Below, piece after piece: positions 1 through 9,234 of a DNA stretch of 64,000 bases (position 1 is its first letter; every line of letters begins with the position of its first letter). The stretch lies in assembly GCF_030580955.1 (NCBI RefSeq), contig NZ_JAUQON010000007.1, positions 248,001-312,000 on the forward strand, given 5' to 3'. The notes under the pieces are model-generated. The model did no database searches, was not told the origin of the DNA, and saw nothing but the letters and a program-made list of their open reading frames with translations. The translations under genes and the position numbers were made by a program. The DNA comes from Hymenobacter convexus. GTDB lineage: Bacteria > Bacteroidota > Bacteroidia > Cytophagales > Hymenobacteraceae.

Positions 1-1625
1 AGCAGGCTGGTTTTGGTGGGCGAGTAGGCCACGCGTACCAGGGCGTCGTGGCCGTCGGTGGGGGCACTGGCCCGGTAGCGCAGCCATGGGAAGCGGAACT
101 GGTCGTAGTAGGCCGATATTTCCCACTGCGCAATGGGCCGCACCTTCAGGCCAATGTAGACGCCGGTTTCGTTGATGTTGCGGGTATTTTCGCTGAATGC
201 ATTGCCGTAGAGGGTGTGGAAGTTGGCGTCGTAGTGCCGCACCAGCAGGGCCGCGTCCACCTGCGGGCCGAGGCTGGCGAGCAGGCCGTTCACGGTACCC
301 AGGCCGCCGCCGGTGCTGCGCGCCGTCTCGCCAAAGAGCAGGAAGTTGCGGTACACGTAACTGTAGTTTAGGCTGAGCGCCAGGTTTTCCTTGCCGCTAA
401 ATTCGAAGCGGTTGTAGGGCTCGGGGCGTTTGAGCAGGGCCGTGCCGTAGTGCGTGAACACGCCCGTGGCCCCGATGGCCAGGTTGCCGTCGCGGCTGGT
501 GTAAGTGGCGTTGCCGCCCCCGATGGTTTCCTGCAGCTGGTGGCGGTTGGCCAGCTCCGAGGCCGTGCGGTGGAAGCCGGTGTAGAGCAGCCCCGACGTA
601 AACTCGTCGTACTGCGCCAGCGAATCCTGGCTTTGCTGCAGGTTGGCATCCACGTTTTTGTGCGACACAAACGCCGTGGCCTGCACCGTGGGCGCCACCT
701 GCACCGTGGCCGCGCCGCCCCGAAAAAACGTGTTTTCGAGCAAGGAAGAATACGCCCGCACGCCCAGCGACGAGCGCCGCAGCGTCGTTATCGTCTCGGC
801 CCCTTTGCCCACGCCCAGGCCCGACGACAGCAAGAGCCCCTGCCCAAACTGCAGCTGGTAGTCGCCCAGCGCCAACGTTTTCAGCCGCCCCCGCTCCTGC
901 AGCACGAAGTGCGCCGACACATAATCGGCCCCAAACTGCCCGTTCTTCGGGTTCCAGATGAGCTGTTCGCCGGCGTCCTTTTCCATCGAAAAGCCCAGGC
1001 TGAAGTCCTTGGTGTGGCTCACGCGGTAGCGAATGAGCATCTTGTCGGCTGAGCCGAGGTAGCGCGTGGTGGGTTGGCCCTGGTAGATGGTGGGCGGCGT
1101 GTAGCCTTGGCGCTGCTGCAGCACCCGCTCGTAGCGCAGAAACAGGGCGTTGTTGTCTTCTTTGGCGATGCGCTGCCACAGCGTGCCGCGGCTGCGGTTG
1201 GCGCTGCTGCTTTGCACGCCCACAAAAGGCAGAATGCGATTGATGGTGCGCAGGTCGTAGCCCTCAATGCTTTGCAGCTCGTACACGCTCAGCAGGTCGC
1301 CGTTTTCCTGGCGGTGCTTGAGCAGCGTGGTGATTTGGTTTTCGTTGAGCAGCAGCAGCGCCCGCAGCTCCTCGCGGGTGGCGGTGTTGAGGTTGATGGG
1401 CGTTTGGTAGTACTGCAGCAGGGTTTCATACAGGTCCTCGTACGGCACCTCGTCGCTCTGAATTTCGGCAAACAGCTCCTGCGTCAGCCGGTCCAAGTCG
1501 GGCGGGCGTCGCACGTAGTCCTGGGCTTTCAGCGAATGACTTAGCAGCAAAGCGCTACCCGCCAGCAGCCCGGCCAAACCGTTGCGCATTCTCCCCGAAG
1601 CAATTAAGCGTAGATTTTTTCTCAT
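1..1625 (-). CDS. Secreted helix-hairpin-helix (ComEA-like) protein, C-terminus beyond window
   Basis: The frame is open from an ATG at 1625 to the window edge, so at least 541 codons are present and the C-terminus is missing. The first ~35 residues are basic then hydrophobic, like a signal peptide ending near SLKAQD. Around residues 75-135 lies a tandem helix-hairpin-helix pattern of the ComEA type (NLNTATREELRALLLLNE, then ELQSIEGYDLRTINRILPF). The rest is polar and looks beta-rich. Proteins of this layout, about 700 residues long, are common in Bacteroidota and their role is unsettled. HhH folds usually contact DNA, while the signal peptide implies export, so DNA handling at the envelope is only an inference. 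The start codon overlaps the stop of the upstream gene (TAATG), which suggests translational coupling. Confidence 0.75.
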   Translation of the reverse strand, partial: MRKNLRLIASGRMRNGLAGLLAGSALLLSHSLKAQDYVRRPPDLDRLTQELFAEIQSDEVPYEDLYETLLQYYQTPINLNTATREELRALLLLNENQITTLLKHRQENGDLLSVYELQSIEGYDLRTINRILPFVGVQSSSANRSRGTLWQRIAKEDNNALFLRYERVLQQRQGYTPPTIYQGQPTTRYLGSADKMLIRYRVSHTKDFSLGFSMEKDAGEQLIWNPKNGQFGADYVSAHFVLQERGRLKTLALGDYQLQFGQGLLLSSGLGVGKGAETITTLRRSSLGVRAYSSLLENTFFRGGAATVQVAPTVQATAFVSHKNVDANLQQSQDSLAQYDEFTSGLLYTGFHRTASELANRHQLQETIGGGNATYTSRDGNLAIGATGVFTHYGTALLKRPEPYNRFEFSGKENLALSLNYSYVYRNFLLFGETARSTGGGLGTVNGLLASLGPQVDAALLVRHYDANFHTLYGNAFSENTRNINETGVYIGLKVRPIAQWEISAYYDQFRFPWLRYRASAPTDGHDALVRVAYSPTKTSL

Positions 1626-2551
1626 TACTTGCCGCCCCACGATTTGCTGATGCTCAAATGCTGGCTGAAGCCCAGCGCCTGCTGAAACGCCGCCGCGTAG
1701 TCAATCTGAAATGCCCCGGCCGCCACGCCAATGCCTGCGCTGGCCTGCTCCGTGAGCGAAGCCAGCCCCAGGCGCACGGCCAGCACCGGCACCGGCCGGT
1801 ATTCTAGCCCGGCCTTGAAATTGGCGTCGCGCTCCACGTCTTTTTCGGTTTCGACCACCAGCAACACCTGCGCACCGGGCCGGTAGGCCAGGCCGGCCTT
1901 GAGAATGGTGGGCACCCGCTCGTCCTGGTAGCTGGACAGCTTAGTTTGGCCCAGGTTGTAAAGCGAGGCGCCGAAGGTGAGGCGGTTGGGCAGAATCTCA
2001 ATCTGGCCGCCGAGCGTGCCCAGCACCACGCGCCGGCTGCCCAGCCCTTCGATGCTCACCTGCAGCATGTCGACGCGGGCGCCGAGGCTGATTTGGCCGA
2101 AGCGGTAGCCGTAGCCGGCGCCCACGCGGGTTTCGTTGTAGAGCGCGCCGCCGAAGCGCTGGGCCTCGAAAGCCACCACGCCGTGGCGGGCCCAGGTGCG
2201 GGCAACGGGCGTCACCACCTGGGGAGCGGCCATGCCATCGGTGGGCGTGCTCGCATTGGGCTGGCGGCCCAGCGGCAGGGCCAGCGTAAGGGCGCCCACG
2301 TTCAGGGCCGAGCTGAAATAGCGGTTTTCGCCGTAGAACCCCACGCTGGGCTGCTTAATCTCGCTGATGCCGGCCACGTTGTTGCCCATGCTCCACACCT
2401 CGCCGGCCAGCGCCACCGAGGCGTTGCTCAGACCAGCCGCACGGGCGCCGCGCACGCCCGGGCCGTTGCCCTGCGCCGCCGCCGGTAGCCAGCTCGAGTA
2501 AGCTAAAAAGAAACCAATAATTGAAAGATACCGAGGTAAACAGTGTTGCAT
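1625..2551 (-). CDS. PorV/FadL-like outer-membrane beta-barrel protein
   Basis: A 308-residue protein with a signal peptide (cleavage near AAAQG) followed by a pattern typical of PorV-like barrels: GARAAGLSNASVALAGEVW, where a small-residue-rich segment precedes alternating hydrophobic strands to the C-terminus. PorV-type proteins sit in the outer membrane of Bacteroidota, and some shuttle type IX secretion cargo; this copy could equally be a paralogue with another role. It is the first gene of a two-gene unit with the HhH protein (one-base overlap). A degenerate -7 element, TACCTTCC, lies 4 bases before the ATG at 2551. No other T9SS component is adjacent. Confidence 0.6.
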   Translation of the reverse strand: MQHCLPRYLSIIGFFLAYSSWLPAAAQGNGPGVRGARAAGLSNASVALAGEVWSMGNNVAGISEIKQPSVGFYGENRYFSSALNVGALTLALPLGRQPNASTPTDGMAAPQVVTPVARTWARHGVVAFEAQRFGGALYNETRVGAGYGYRFGQISLGARVDMLQVSIEGLGSRRVVLGTLGGQIEILPNRLTFGASLYNLGQTKLSSYQDERVPTILKAGLAYRPGAQVLLVVETEKDVERDANFKAGLEYRPVPVLAVRLGLASLTEQASAGIGVAAGAFQIDYAAAFQQALGFSQHLSISKSWGGK

Positions 2552-2657
2552 GCGGGGAAGGTAGCACGCGGCGGCAATTGGTTCAGCCTGATTTCGAAAT
2601 TATTTTGGCCAGCCCAGCGGTTATCCATTCCGGCGCCCCTGCCGAACTTGCCGCCTT

Positions 2658-3392
2658 ATGCCCCGCTCCTTCTCTGCCGCGCCCCGCCGCGAAACCCTGC
2701 TTTACCGCAACCAATCCCTGCACTACACCCTGGTTTTCCGTTCGCGCCGCACCATCGGCTTCGCCGTGCGGCCCGATGGCAGCGTGCACATCAGCGCGCC
2801 CGCCGGCACTTCGCCCGAGTGGGTGGCCCAGCAGGTGCTGCGCAAAGCCGACTGGATTCTCAAGCACCAAGAAACCTTTGCCAGCCGCCCGGCGCCCGGG
2901 CCCAGCCGCCGCTACGAAGCCGGCAGCCCGCATTTCTACCAGGGCCAGCCCTACGCCCTGCGCTTCGTCGAAGCCCGGCGGCCCGGCGTGGCCCTGGAAG
3001 GCGAAGAGCTGGTGCTGAGCAGCCCCGCGCCGCTCACCGAAGCCCAGACCGAAGCCCTGCTGCACGCCTGGTACGCCCGGCAGGCCGGCCCACTCTTCGC
3101 TGAATCCCTGGCCCGGGTGTGGCCGCGCTTCGCCGAGTTCAACCTCCCCCGGCCCACCCTTGCGGTGCGCCAGATGCGCACGCGCTGGGGCAGCTGCACG
3201 CCGCGCACGGCCCGCATCCGCCTCTCGCCGGAACTGGTGCGCGCCCGCCCCGAGTGCCTCGACTACGTGCTGTTGCACGAATGCTGCCACCTGCTGGTGG
3301 GCGACCACTCCAAAGCGTTCTACGACCTGCAAGCCCGCCTGCTGCCCGACTGGGAGCGTTGGAAAGCGGAGCTGAACGCGCTGCCGAAGTAG
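2658..3392 (+). CDS. YgjP-type (DUF45) zinc metallopeptidase
   Basis: A 244-residue protein. Residues ~180-225 carry the family core: RMRTRWGSC-like segment (VRQMRTRWGSCTPRTARIRL), then the zinc motif HECCH (HExxH) and the downstream HLLVGDHSKAFYDL segment, whose His/Asp-rich part completes the site in the SprT/YgjP group. The N-terminal half is the beta-rich domain typical of DUF45. Cytoplasmic; no signal peptide or membrane helix. Substrates of this family are largely unknown. The gene is followed 19 bases later by yidD on the same strand. Confidence 0.85.
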   Translation: MPRSFSAAPRRETLLYRNQSLHYTLVFRSRRTIGFAVRPDGSVHISAPAGTSPEWVAQQVLRKADWILKHQETFASRPAPGPSRRYEAGSPHFYQGQPYALRFVEARRPGVALEGEELVLSSPAPLTEAQTEALLHAWYARQAGPLFAESLARVWPRFAEFNLPRPTLAVRQMRTRWGSCTPRTARIRLSPELVRARPECLDYVLLHECCHLLVGDHSKAFYDLQARLLPDWERWKAELNALPK

Positions 3393-3411
3393 CAATAAAA
3401 AACTTTGCCCT

Positions 3412-3636
3412 ATGCTTTCCCGCCTGTTCCGCGCCCTATTCCTGGGCCTTGTCTGGTTCTACCAGCGCTTCATCTCGCCGCTCACGGCGCCGAGTTGCCG
3501 GTACGCGCCTACATGCTCGGTATATGCGGTGCAGGCCATCAACAAATACGGGCCGTGGCGGGGCGGGTGGCTGGCGCTGAAGCGCATTGCCAGCTGCCAC
3601 CCCTGGGGGGGCCACGGCTACGACCCCGTACCCTAA
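3412..3636 (+). CDS. yidD: Membrane protein insertion efficiency factor YidD
   Basis: A 74-residue protein with the full YidD signature: an amphipathic N-terminus (FYQRFISPLTAPSCRY), APTCSVYAVQAI, and the C-terminal CHPWGGHGYDPVP. YidD is a small membrane-associated protein thought to assist YidC in inserting inner-membrane proteins. In many bacteria it sits with rnpA and yidC, but here it stands alone after a metallopeptidase. A sequence close to the Bacteroidota -7 element (AAACTTTG) ends 4 bases before the ATG, so it may be transcribed as a nearly leaderless mRNA. Confidence 0.93.
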   Translation: MLSRLFRALFLGLVWFYQRFISPLTAPSCRYAPTCSVYAVQAINKYGPWRGGWLALKRIASCHPWGGHGYDPVP

Positions 3637-3682
3637 TCGGGGGCTTGCGTATAGGAAAAGCTCATCACCTGAACTCCCTTCG

Positions 3683-4588
3683 ATGCGCTTGACTTCCCTC
3701 CTGCCGGCCGCGTTGGCCTTGTTGCTCACCACCGCTTCCTGCTCGCAGGCCCAATCCGACACCGCCGAAAAGGGCGGCAAAAACAAAAAAGGGGCCGCCA
3801 AGGGCGGCGACCGCCGCAAAGACAAAAACGCCGCCGCCGAAGTGGCCGGCCTGCGCAAAGTAGGCTCGCTGAAGGGCGTGGTGCCCGAAAGTTCGGGCCT
3901 GGCCCCGGCCCCCACGGCGGGCCACTACTACAGCTTCGGCGACGACGGCAACCGGCCCATTCTCTACGAAATCACCGGCACGGGCCAGGGTGTGGGCACC
4001 ATTGATGTACCCGCCGACAACGTCGACTGGGAAAGCCTGAGCCGCGATGGCCAGGGCAACTACTACATCGGCAACTGCGGCAACAACGAAAGCACCCGCC
4101 GCGACCTGAGCATCTACAAGTTCCGGCCCGATGCGCCTGCCAAGGTGGGCACCATCGCCTTCACCTACCCCGACCAGACCGAGTTTCCGCCTAAGAAAAA
4201 GCAGCGCAACTTCGACTGCGAAGCCAGCCTCTGGCACGACGGCCAGGTGTGGCTGTTCACCAAAGACCGGGGCCAGTCCAGCACCAGCAACGTGTACACC
4301 GTGCCCGACCAGCCCGGCAATTACACCGCCAAGAAGGTCACGTCGCTGGCCATTCCCGGCGAGGTGACCGACGCCACCCTGCGCGCCGACGGCCGCCGCC
4401 TCGTGCTGCTGGGCCGCGGCGAGCTGTTTATTCTGGACGGCAACTCGTGGGCGGAAATTCTGAAAGCGACGCCCCGCCAGGTGCCCCTCACCGGCGCCGG
4501 CCAAACCGAAGGGGCCGTATTCAAAGACGACAACACGCTGCTCATCAGCACCGAGCAGGGCGGCCTGTTTGAGTATACGCTGCCATAG
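3683..4588 (+). CDS. Lipoprotein, probable beta-propeller
   Basis: A 301-residue protein. I chose the ATG at 3683 because it gives a clean lipoprotein signal (LALLLTTASCSQAQ, lipobox TASC); an upstream in-frame extension has no signal. Residues 22-55 are a charged Lys/Gly/Ala linker. The rest has repeated strand-turn motifs (SFGDDGNRPILYEI, DNVDWESLSRDGQGNYYIG, CEASLWHDGQVWLFTKDRG) like the SdiA-regulated/NHL-type beta-propeller proteins. Anchored in the outer or inner membrane; substrate unknown. Calling it a propeller is inference from the repeat spacing. Confidence 0.65.
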   Translation: MRLTSLLPAALALLLTTASCSQAQSDTAEKGGKNKKGAAKGGDRRKDKNAAAEVAGLRKVGSLKGVVPESSGLAPAPTAGHYYSFGDDGNRPILYEITGTGQGVGTIDVPADNVDWESLSRDGQGNYYIGNCGNNESTRRDLSIYKFRPDAPAKVGTIAFTYPDQTEFPPKKKQRNFDCEASLWHDGQVWLFTKDRGQSSTSNVYTVPDQPGNYTAKKVTSLAIPGEVTDATLRADGRRLVLLGRGELFILDGNSWAEILKATPRQVPLTGAGQTEGAVFKDDNTLLISTEQGGLFEYTLP

Positions 4589-4719
4589 GGCCGGAAAGGA
4601 GATGAGGAAGCAACCGCCGCCCAACGCGAGCGGACTATTGGCGGATAATCAGATTTTGGAACGCGGCTCCGGCCAGTCGGGGCCGCGCTTCGGCCAGTAA
4701 AAGAGGTCTTTGGCCCTGA

Positions 4720-7700
4720 TTGCTGTGCATGCGAGGCACCATTGCGCCCATCTTGCTGCTTCAAGAAGCCTTGCCACTTCTTCCCGCTCCGTTGACGACA
4801 CTTTTTCCCTCCGCCCCGAACACGGTCGCTTCCGACAGCGCCGCCTGCGCCCGGCAGCTCGCCCTGCTACTCGACCTATTGCCCGAGGGCGTCGTGCTGT
4901 TCGGGACCGATGGCCGCGTGGAAGCTATCAACCGGCGCTTTTTTGCGCTCTACAACTTGCCCGATGTCCCCGCTGATTGGCTGGGCCGGACCGGCACCGA
5001 GCTGCGGGCCCGTGTGCAAACCCAGGTGCTGAATCCCTGCGCTTTTGCTGCTCGCGGCCGGGCGTTGCCACTGGCTGGCACGGGCATTCGCGGCGAAATA
5101 CTGGTCCTGCGCGACGGCCGTTTCCTGGCCGGCGACATGGTGGCCGCGCCGGCCGGCGTGGGCGAGCCGGGCCAGTGGCTTCTGTGCCTGCACGAAGTAA
5201 CGGAACAGCACCGGCTAGCCGTTGAAAAAGAGTCCCTGGCCCGCATTCCGGAGCAAAACCCCAACCCCGTGCTGCGCCTGGCGGCTTCGGGGCAGCTGGT
5301 ATTTGCCAACGAAGCCGCTCGGGCGCTGGGCCTGAGCCTGGCCCGCCCCGAACGGGTACGCGTGCAGCGGCAGCTGCGGGCGCTGGCCGGCCCGGCCCTC
5401 ACCGAGGGGGCCCCACAGCAGGCCGAATTAGCCTTCGGCGAACGGTTTTTCACCGTGCGCGTGGTGCCTTTTACCGCCGACGGCTACGTGAACCTCTACC
5501 TGACCGAAACCACCGCCCGCGTGCTGGCCGAAGCCCAGGTGCGGGAGCAGAAGCAGTTCTACGAAAGTATTCTCAACGAGCTGCCGGCCGAAATTTTTGT
5601 GGTCGACCCCGAGTACCGCTACCGCTACGTGAACCCCGCCGCCGTGCCCGACCCGGCACTGCGCCAGTGGATGCTGGGCCGCACCAACACCGAGTACAGC
5701 GCCCGGCGCGGCCACCCCACCACCGTGGCCCAGCAGCGCCAGGCGCGCCTGCAGGAGGTACTGAGCGGCCGCCAGCGCCACGAGTGGCTCGAAAGCCTCG
5801 GCAACGACGGCCCGCGCCACGTGCTGCGCCGCCTGCAGCCCGTGCCCGAAGCCGGCGACGACGTGCGCCTGGTCATCGGCTACGGCCTGGATGTGACGGA
5901 GCAGGAAACCACGCGCCAGCAACTGCGCGAGCAGCAGGAATTCACCCAAAGCATTCTCGACGCCAGCCCGAGCGTGATTTACGTGCGCAATGCCCAGCAC
6001 GAAATCATTTTTGAGAACACCGCGATGCAGACTGTTCGCGCGGTGGCGCGGCACCTGACCGGCGAGGCCCTGGCCCCCGGCAGCGTGGAAGCCCGCGAGG
6101 TGGCCCAGCTCGCGGCCAACGACCTGGCCGTGCTGACCACCGGCCGGGAGCTAACCATCGAAGAAACTCTCACCCAGCGCGACGGCGTGCAACGGGTGTT
6201 CCAGACCGTGAAGCGGCCCCTGGTGCGGCCCGATGGCACCGTGCACGTGCTGGGCGTGAGCACCGACATCACCGCCCTCAAGCAAACCCAGCGCACGCTG
6301 GAACACAGCGAAAAGCAGTACCGCGACCTGATGCACTACGCCCAGGCCCTCATTTGCACCCACACCCTCGACGGCACGGTACTCACCGCCAACCCTGCGC
6401 TGGGCGAACGCCTCAACTGTCCGGCCGAAGCCCTCATCGGCAGTAATGTGGCCGATGTGATGCCGCCCGAAGACCACGCCGCCTACGCTCAATACCTGCA
6501 GCGCATTGCGGCCGAGCACCAGGCTTCGGGCGTGCAGCGGGTGCGCCCGCACGGTAGCCAGGAGTTGCGCTACCTGCTCTATCGTAACTTTTTGGTGAGC
6601 GAGCCGGGCCAGCCGGCCTACGTCATTGCCCACTCGCACGACATCACGGAGCGCATCCGGGCCGAGCACGAAATGAAGCGCGCCAAGGAAGCGGCCGAGT
6701 CGGCCTCGCGGGCCAAGGAAAACTTCCTGGCCAACATGAGCCACGAGATTCGCACGCCCCTGAACGGGGTGCTGGGCATGGCCCGGCAGCTGGGCAAAAC
6801 CCGTCTCGATGCCCACCAGCAGGAATTGCTGCGCGTTATCAACACCTCGGGCCAGCACTTGCTGGGCGTCATCAACGACGTGTTGGACATGGCCAAGATT
6901 TCGGCGGGCAAGCTCGACTTCGAGCAGGTGGCGTTCAACCTCTTCGACTCGATGAACCAGGCGCTGCAGCCCAGCCAGTTGCAGGCGCAGGAGAAAGGCC
7001 TCACTTTCTGTAACCAACTCACCGCAAAGAGTTTGCCGCCCGCCTGGGTGGTGGGCGACCCTTACCGGCTCAACCAAATCCTGCTCAACCTGGTCAGCAA
7101 CGCCATCAAGTTCACCAAACAGGGCAGTGTCGCGGTAGCGGCGCGCCCGGTGGCCGAAACCGCCACGCACCTCACCGTCGAGTTCCGCGTTACCGATACG
7201 GGCATCGGCATTCCGGCCGACCGGCAGGCCCAGATGTTTGAGGGCTTCACCCAGGCGTATGCCGACACCACCCGCCACTTCGGTGGCACGGGCCTGGGCC
7301 TGAGCATCAGCCGGGCGCTGGTGACGCAGCTGGGCGGCGCGCTCACGGTAGACAGCGCGCCGGGCACCGGCAGCACCTTCGCCTTCACGCTGACGCTTCC
7401 CACCGCCGAGGCGCCCTCCCTGGCCGCGCCGGAGCGGGGCGCCATCAACACGGGCACGCTGGCGGGCCTGCGGGCCTTGCTGGTCGAAGACAACGAAATC
7501 AACCGCGAAGTAGCCCGCTTCATGCTGGAGGAATGGGGCGTGGTGCTGGACGAAGCCGTCGACGGCGAGCAGGGCCTGCGTATGCTCAGCCGGCACGACT
7601 ACGATGTGGCCCTGATGGACATTCAGATGCCCCTGCTCAGTGGCGTGGAAGTGACCCAGGCCGTGCGCCTGCTGCCCGACCCCGTGCGCGCCCAGATTCC

Positions 7701-8196
7701 CATTCTGGCCCTCACCGCCAATGCCTTCCGCGAAGACAACGAGCGCTACCGCGCCGCCGGCATGAACGACACGCTGGCCAAGCCCTTCGACGAGCACGAG
7801 CTCTACACTAAGCTCGAAGCCCTGCGCGCCCTGCCCCGCGGCGCGGCCGCGTACGACCTGACCAAGCTGCGCACCATGGCCCACGGCCGCGATGCCTTCG
7901 TGACGAAAATCATTCGCTCGTTTCTCACCAACACGCCCGCCAGCCTGGCGCAGCTACAGGAAGCCGCCACGGCCAGCCAGTGGAACTGGGTGGCCGAAAT
8001 CACGCACCACATCAAGCCCAGCCTGGAAATGATGGGCGTGGCCGGGGTGGCCCACCTCGTGGCGGTGCTCGAAAAAGTGCCGGGCCCCACCCAGGCCGCC
8101 ACTGAGCGGCCCGCCCTGGTGGCGCAGCTGGTGGCGCTGGTAGCGCGGGCGCTGGCCGCCGTGCCCGCCGAACTGCCCGCCGAAACGCAGAACTAA
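4720..8196 (+). CDS. Multi-PAS hybrid sensor histidine kinase with REC and Hpt domains
   Basis: A 1158-residue cytoplasmic phosphorelay protein without clear membrane helices. Five PAS-like segments span roughly 40-140, 165-270, 280-395, 400-520 and 525-645. HisKA follows with FLANMSHEIRTPLNGVLGM (phospho-acceptor His675), then HATPase_c with NLVSNAIKFT, DTGIGIP and GGTGLGLSIS. A receiver domain has the acceptor Asp967 in ALMDIQMP. A C-terminal Hpt domain has THHIKPSLEMMG, with His1096 the likely acceptor; the usual HxLKG Gly is Pro here. The full His-Asp-His relay is therefore in one chain, needing an outside receiver as final step. It converges on a LytTR regulator gene, the two stop codons overlapping by 4 bases. 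An alternative start lies at 4729. Confidence 0.92.
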   Translation: MLCMRGTIAPILLLQEALPLLPAPLTTLFPSAPNTVASDSAACARQLALLLDLLPEGVVLFGTDGRVEAINRRFFALYNLPDVPADWLGRTGTELRARVQTQVLNPCAFAARGRALPLAGTGIRGEILVLRDGRFLAGDMVAAPAGVGEPGQWLLCLHEVTEQHRLAVEKESLARIPEQNPNPVLRLAASGQLVFANEAARALGLSLARPERVRVQRQLRALAGPALTEGAPQQAELAFGERFFTVRVVPFTADGYVNLYLTETTARVLAEAQVREQKQFYESILNELPAEIFVVDPEYRYRYVNPAAVPDPALRQWMLGRTNTEYSARRGHPTTVAQQRQARLQEVLSGRQRHEWLESLGNDGPRHVLRRLQPVPEAGDDVRLVIGYGLDVTEQETTRQQLREQQEFTQSILDASPSVIYVRNAQHEIIFENTAMQTVRAVARHLTGEALAPGSVEAREVAQLAANDLAVLTTGRELTIEETLTQRDGVQRVFQTVKRPLVRPDGTVHVLGVSTDITALKQTQRTLEHSEKQYRDLMHYAQALICTHTLDGTVLTANPALGERLNCPAEALIGSNVADVMPPEDHAAYAQYLQRIAAEHQASGVQRVRPHGSQELRYLLYRNFLVSEPGQPAYVIAHSHDITERIRAEHEMKRAKEAAESASRAKENFLANMSHEIRTPLNGVLGMARQLGKTRLDAHQQELLRVINTSGQHLLGVINDVLDMAKISAGKLDFEQVAFNLFDSMNQALQPSQLQAQEKGLTFCNQLTAKSLPPAWVVGDPYRLNQILLNLVSNAIKFTKQGSVAVAARPVAETATHLTVEFRVTDTGIGIPADRQAQMFEGFTQAYADTTRHFGGTGLGLSISRALVTQLGGALTVDSAPGTGSTFAFTLTLPTAEAPSLAAPERGAINTGTLAGLRALLVEDNEINREVARFMLEEWGVVLDEAVDGEQGLRMLSRHDYDVALMDIQMPLLSGVEVTQAVRLLPDPVRAQIPILALTANAFREDNERYRAAGMNDTLAKPFDEHELYTKLEALRALPRGAAAYDLTKLRTMAHGRDAFVTKIIRSFLTNTPASLAQLQEAATASQWNWVAEITHHIKPSLEMMGVAGVAHLVAVLEKVPGPTQAATERPALVAQLVALVARALAAVPAELPAETQN

Positions 8197-8945
8197 AACT
8201 CCCGGAGCTGGCGCTGAAAGCTTTCCTGGTACGACTTGCCCACGGGCACTTCTACCTTGGCAAACTGCACCATGTGGTCCTCAACCGACTCGATGCGGCG
8301 CATGTTGATGATGTAGGAACGGTGCACCCGCACGAAGCGCGGGGCCGGCAGCCGCTCCTCCAGGCGCCGCAGGGTGCTGTACACGATGAGCTTCTGCTTG
8401 TCGAGCACCAGCACGCAGTAGTCCGACAGAGCTTCGATGTAGAGAATGTCATCGAGGCGAACCTGCACCAGCTTCTTGTTCACTTTCACGAACAGAAACT
8501 CGTTTTCGGTGGCCGAGGCCGCCAGGCTGGGGCGGGGCTCGGCGGCAGCCGAAGCGGCTTGGCGGTGTTGCACTACCCTTTGCACGGCCTGCAGGAAGCG
8601 CGGCAGCTCCACGGGCTTCACCACGTAGTCGGTCACGCTTAGGTCGAAGGCATCCACGGCGTAGTCGCGGTGCGAAGTCACGAGCACGATGTCGGGCGGA
8701 GGCACAGGCAGGATGCGCACCAAATCGAGGCCCGTGAGCTGGGGCATTTCGATGTCGAGAAACAGCACGTCGGCCTGCCCGCCCTGCGTGAAGAAATTCA
8801 GGCAATCGACCCCGTTGGCAAACGACCCTGCCAGCTCCAGCTGCGGCGTGAGCTCGATGAGGTGCTCGAGGTTGAGGCGGTTCATCTCGTTGTCGTCGAC
8901 AACTAGACAGGTGAGCGGAGCAAGCGGCTGCATCGGTGGGCACAT
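8193..8945 (-). CDS. LytTR-family response regulator
   Basis: A 250-residue regulator: an N-terminal receiver domain (VVDDNEMNRL, acceptor Asp in LFLDIEMP, conserved Lys in YVVKPVEL) and a C-terminal LytTR DNA-binding domain (VKVNKKLVQVRLDDILYIEA, FVRVHRSYIINMRRIESVE). LytTR regulators in Bacteroidota usually act with membrane kinases of the LytS/YehU type, none of which is adjacent. The convergent hybrid kinase is the only local partner and its Hpt domain would need a receiver, but the pairing is inferred. Start may be 8945 or the internal ATG at 8933. Confidence 0.9.
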   Translation of the reverse strand: MCPPMQPLAPLTCLVVDDNEMNRLNLEHLIELTPQLELAGSFANGVDCLNFFTQGGQADVLFLDIEMPQLTGLDLVRILPVPPPDIVLVTSHRDYAVDAFDLSVTDYVVKPVELPRFLQAVQRVVQHRQAASAAAEPRPSLAASATENEFLFVKVNKKLVQVRLDDILYIEALSDYCVLVLDKQKLIVYSTLRRLEERLPAPRFVRVHRSYIINMRRIESVEDHMVQFAKVEVPVGKSYQESFQRQLREF

Positions 8946-9234
8946 CAAGAGGGCTGAGCAGCCCCGTCAGCCGGAGCCACCGCCAGGGTGAACATCGACA
9001 GCACTCAATCTCACTTCGTTATGATGAGAATTTTCGCCTGCCGAATGACGGCAAGCTATCGCGCCTCAGCCTCTTAAGGCATGCTTATTCGTTTAACCCG
9101 ATTGCGCAAGCGTTGAACCAGCCATCGGCCGCGCCGAATGAAAAGCCCGCACCAAGCTTTTTGAGAATCAACGCTACCTATGCATTTATTTATCAATAAA
9201 TTACCTGCACATTATCCAAAACACGCAGCGCCTT
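8946..9234. other. AT-rich intergenic region, no gene recognised
   Basis: This 289-base gap separates the LytTR regulator start from the lgt stop. It is clearly richer in A and T than its surroundings. A short open frame crosses it but has no domain or codon pattern that supports a gene. It should hold the regulator's promoter, though I could not pick out a convincing -7 element. Confidence 0.5.

Noticed and set aside
2583..3395. 270-codon open frame antisense to the YgjP-type peptidase
   Set aside because: The plus strand encodes HECCH and the full family core; the antisense product has no recognisable domain.
6151..7884. 577-codon open frame antisense to the hybrid kinase
   Set aside because: GC-rich shadow of a well-supported gene; its product is low-complexity Gly/His/Val/Gln-rich with no domain.
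8936..9199. 87-codon open frame in the LytTR-lgt gap
   Set aside because: No family match recognised, AT-rich composition unlike the neighbouring genes, and no start signal.
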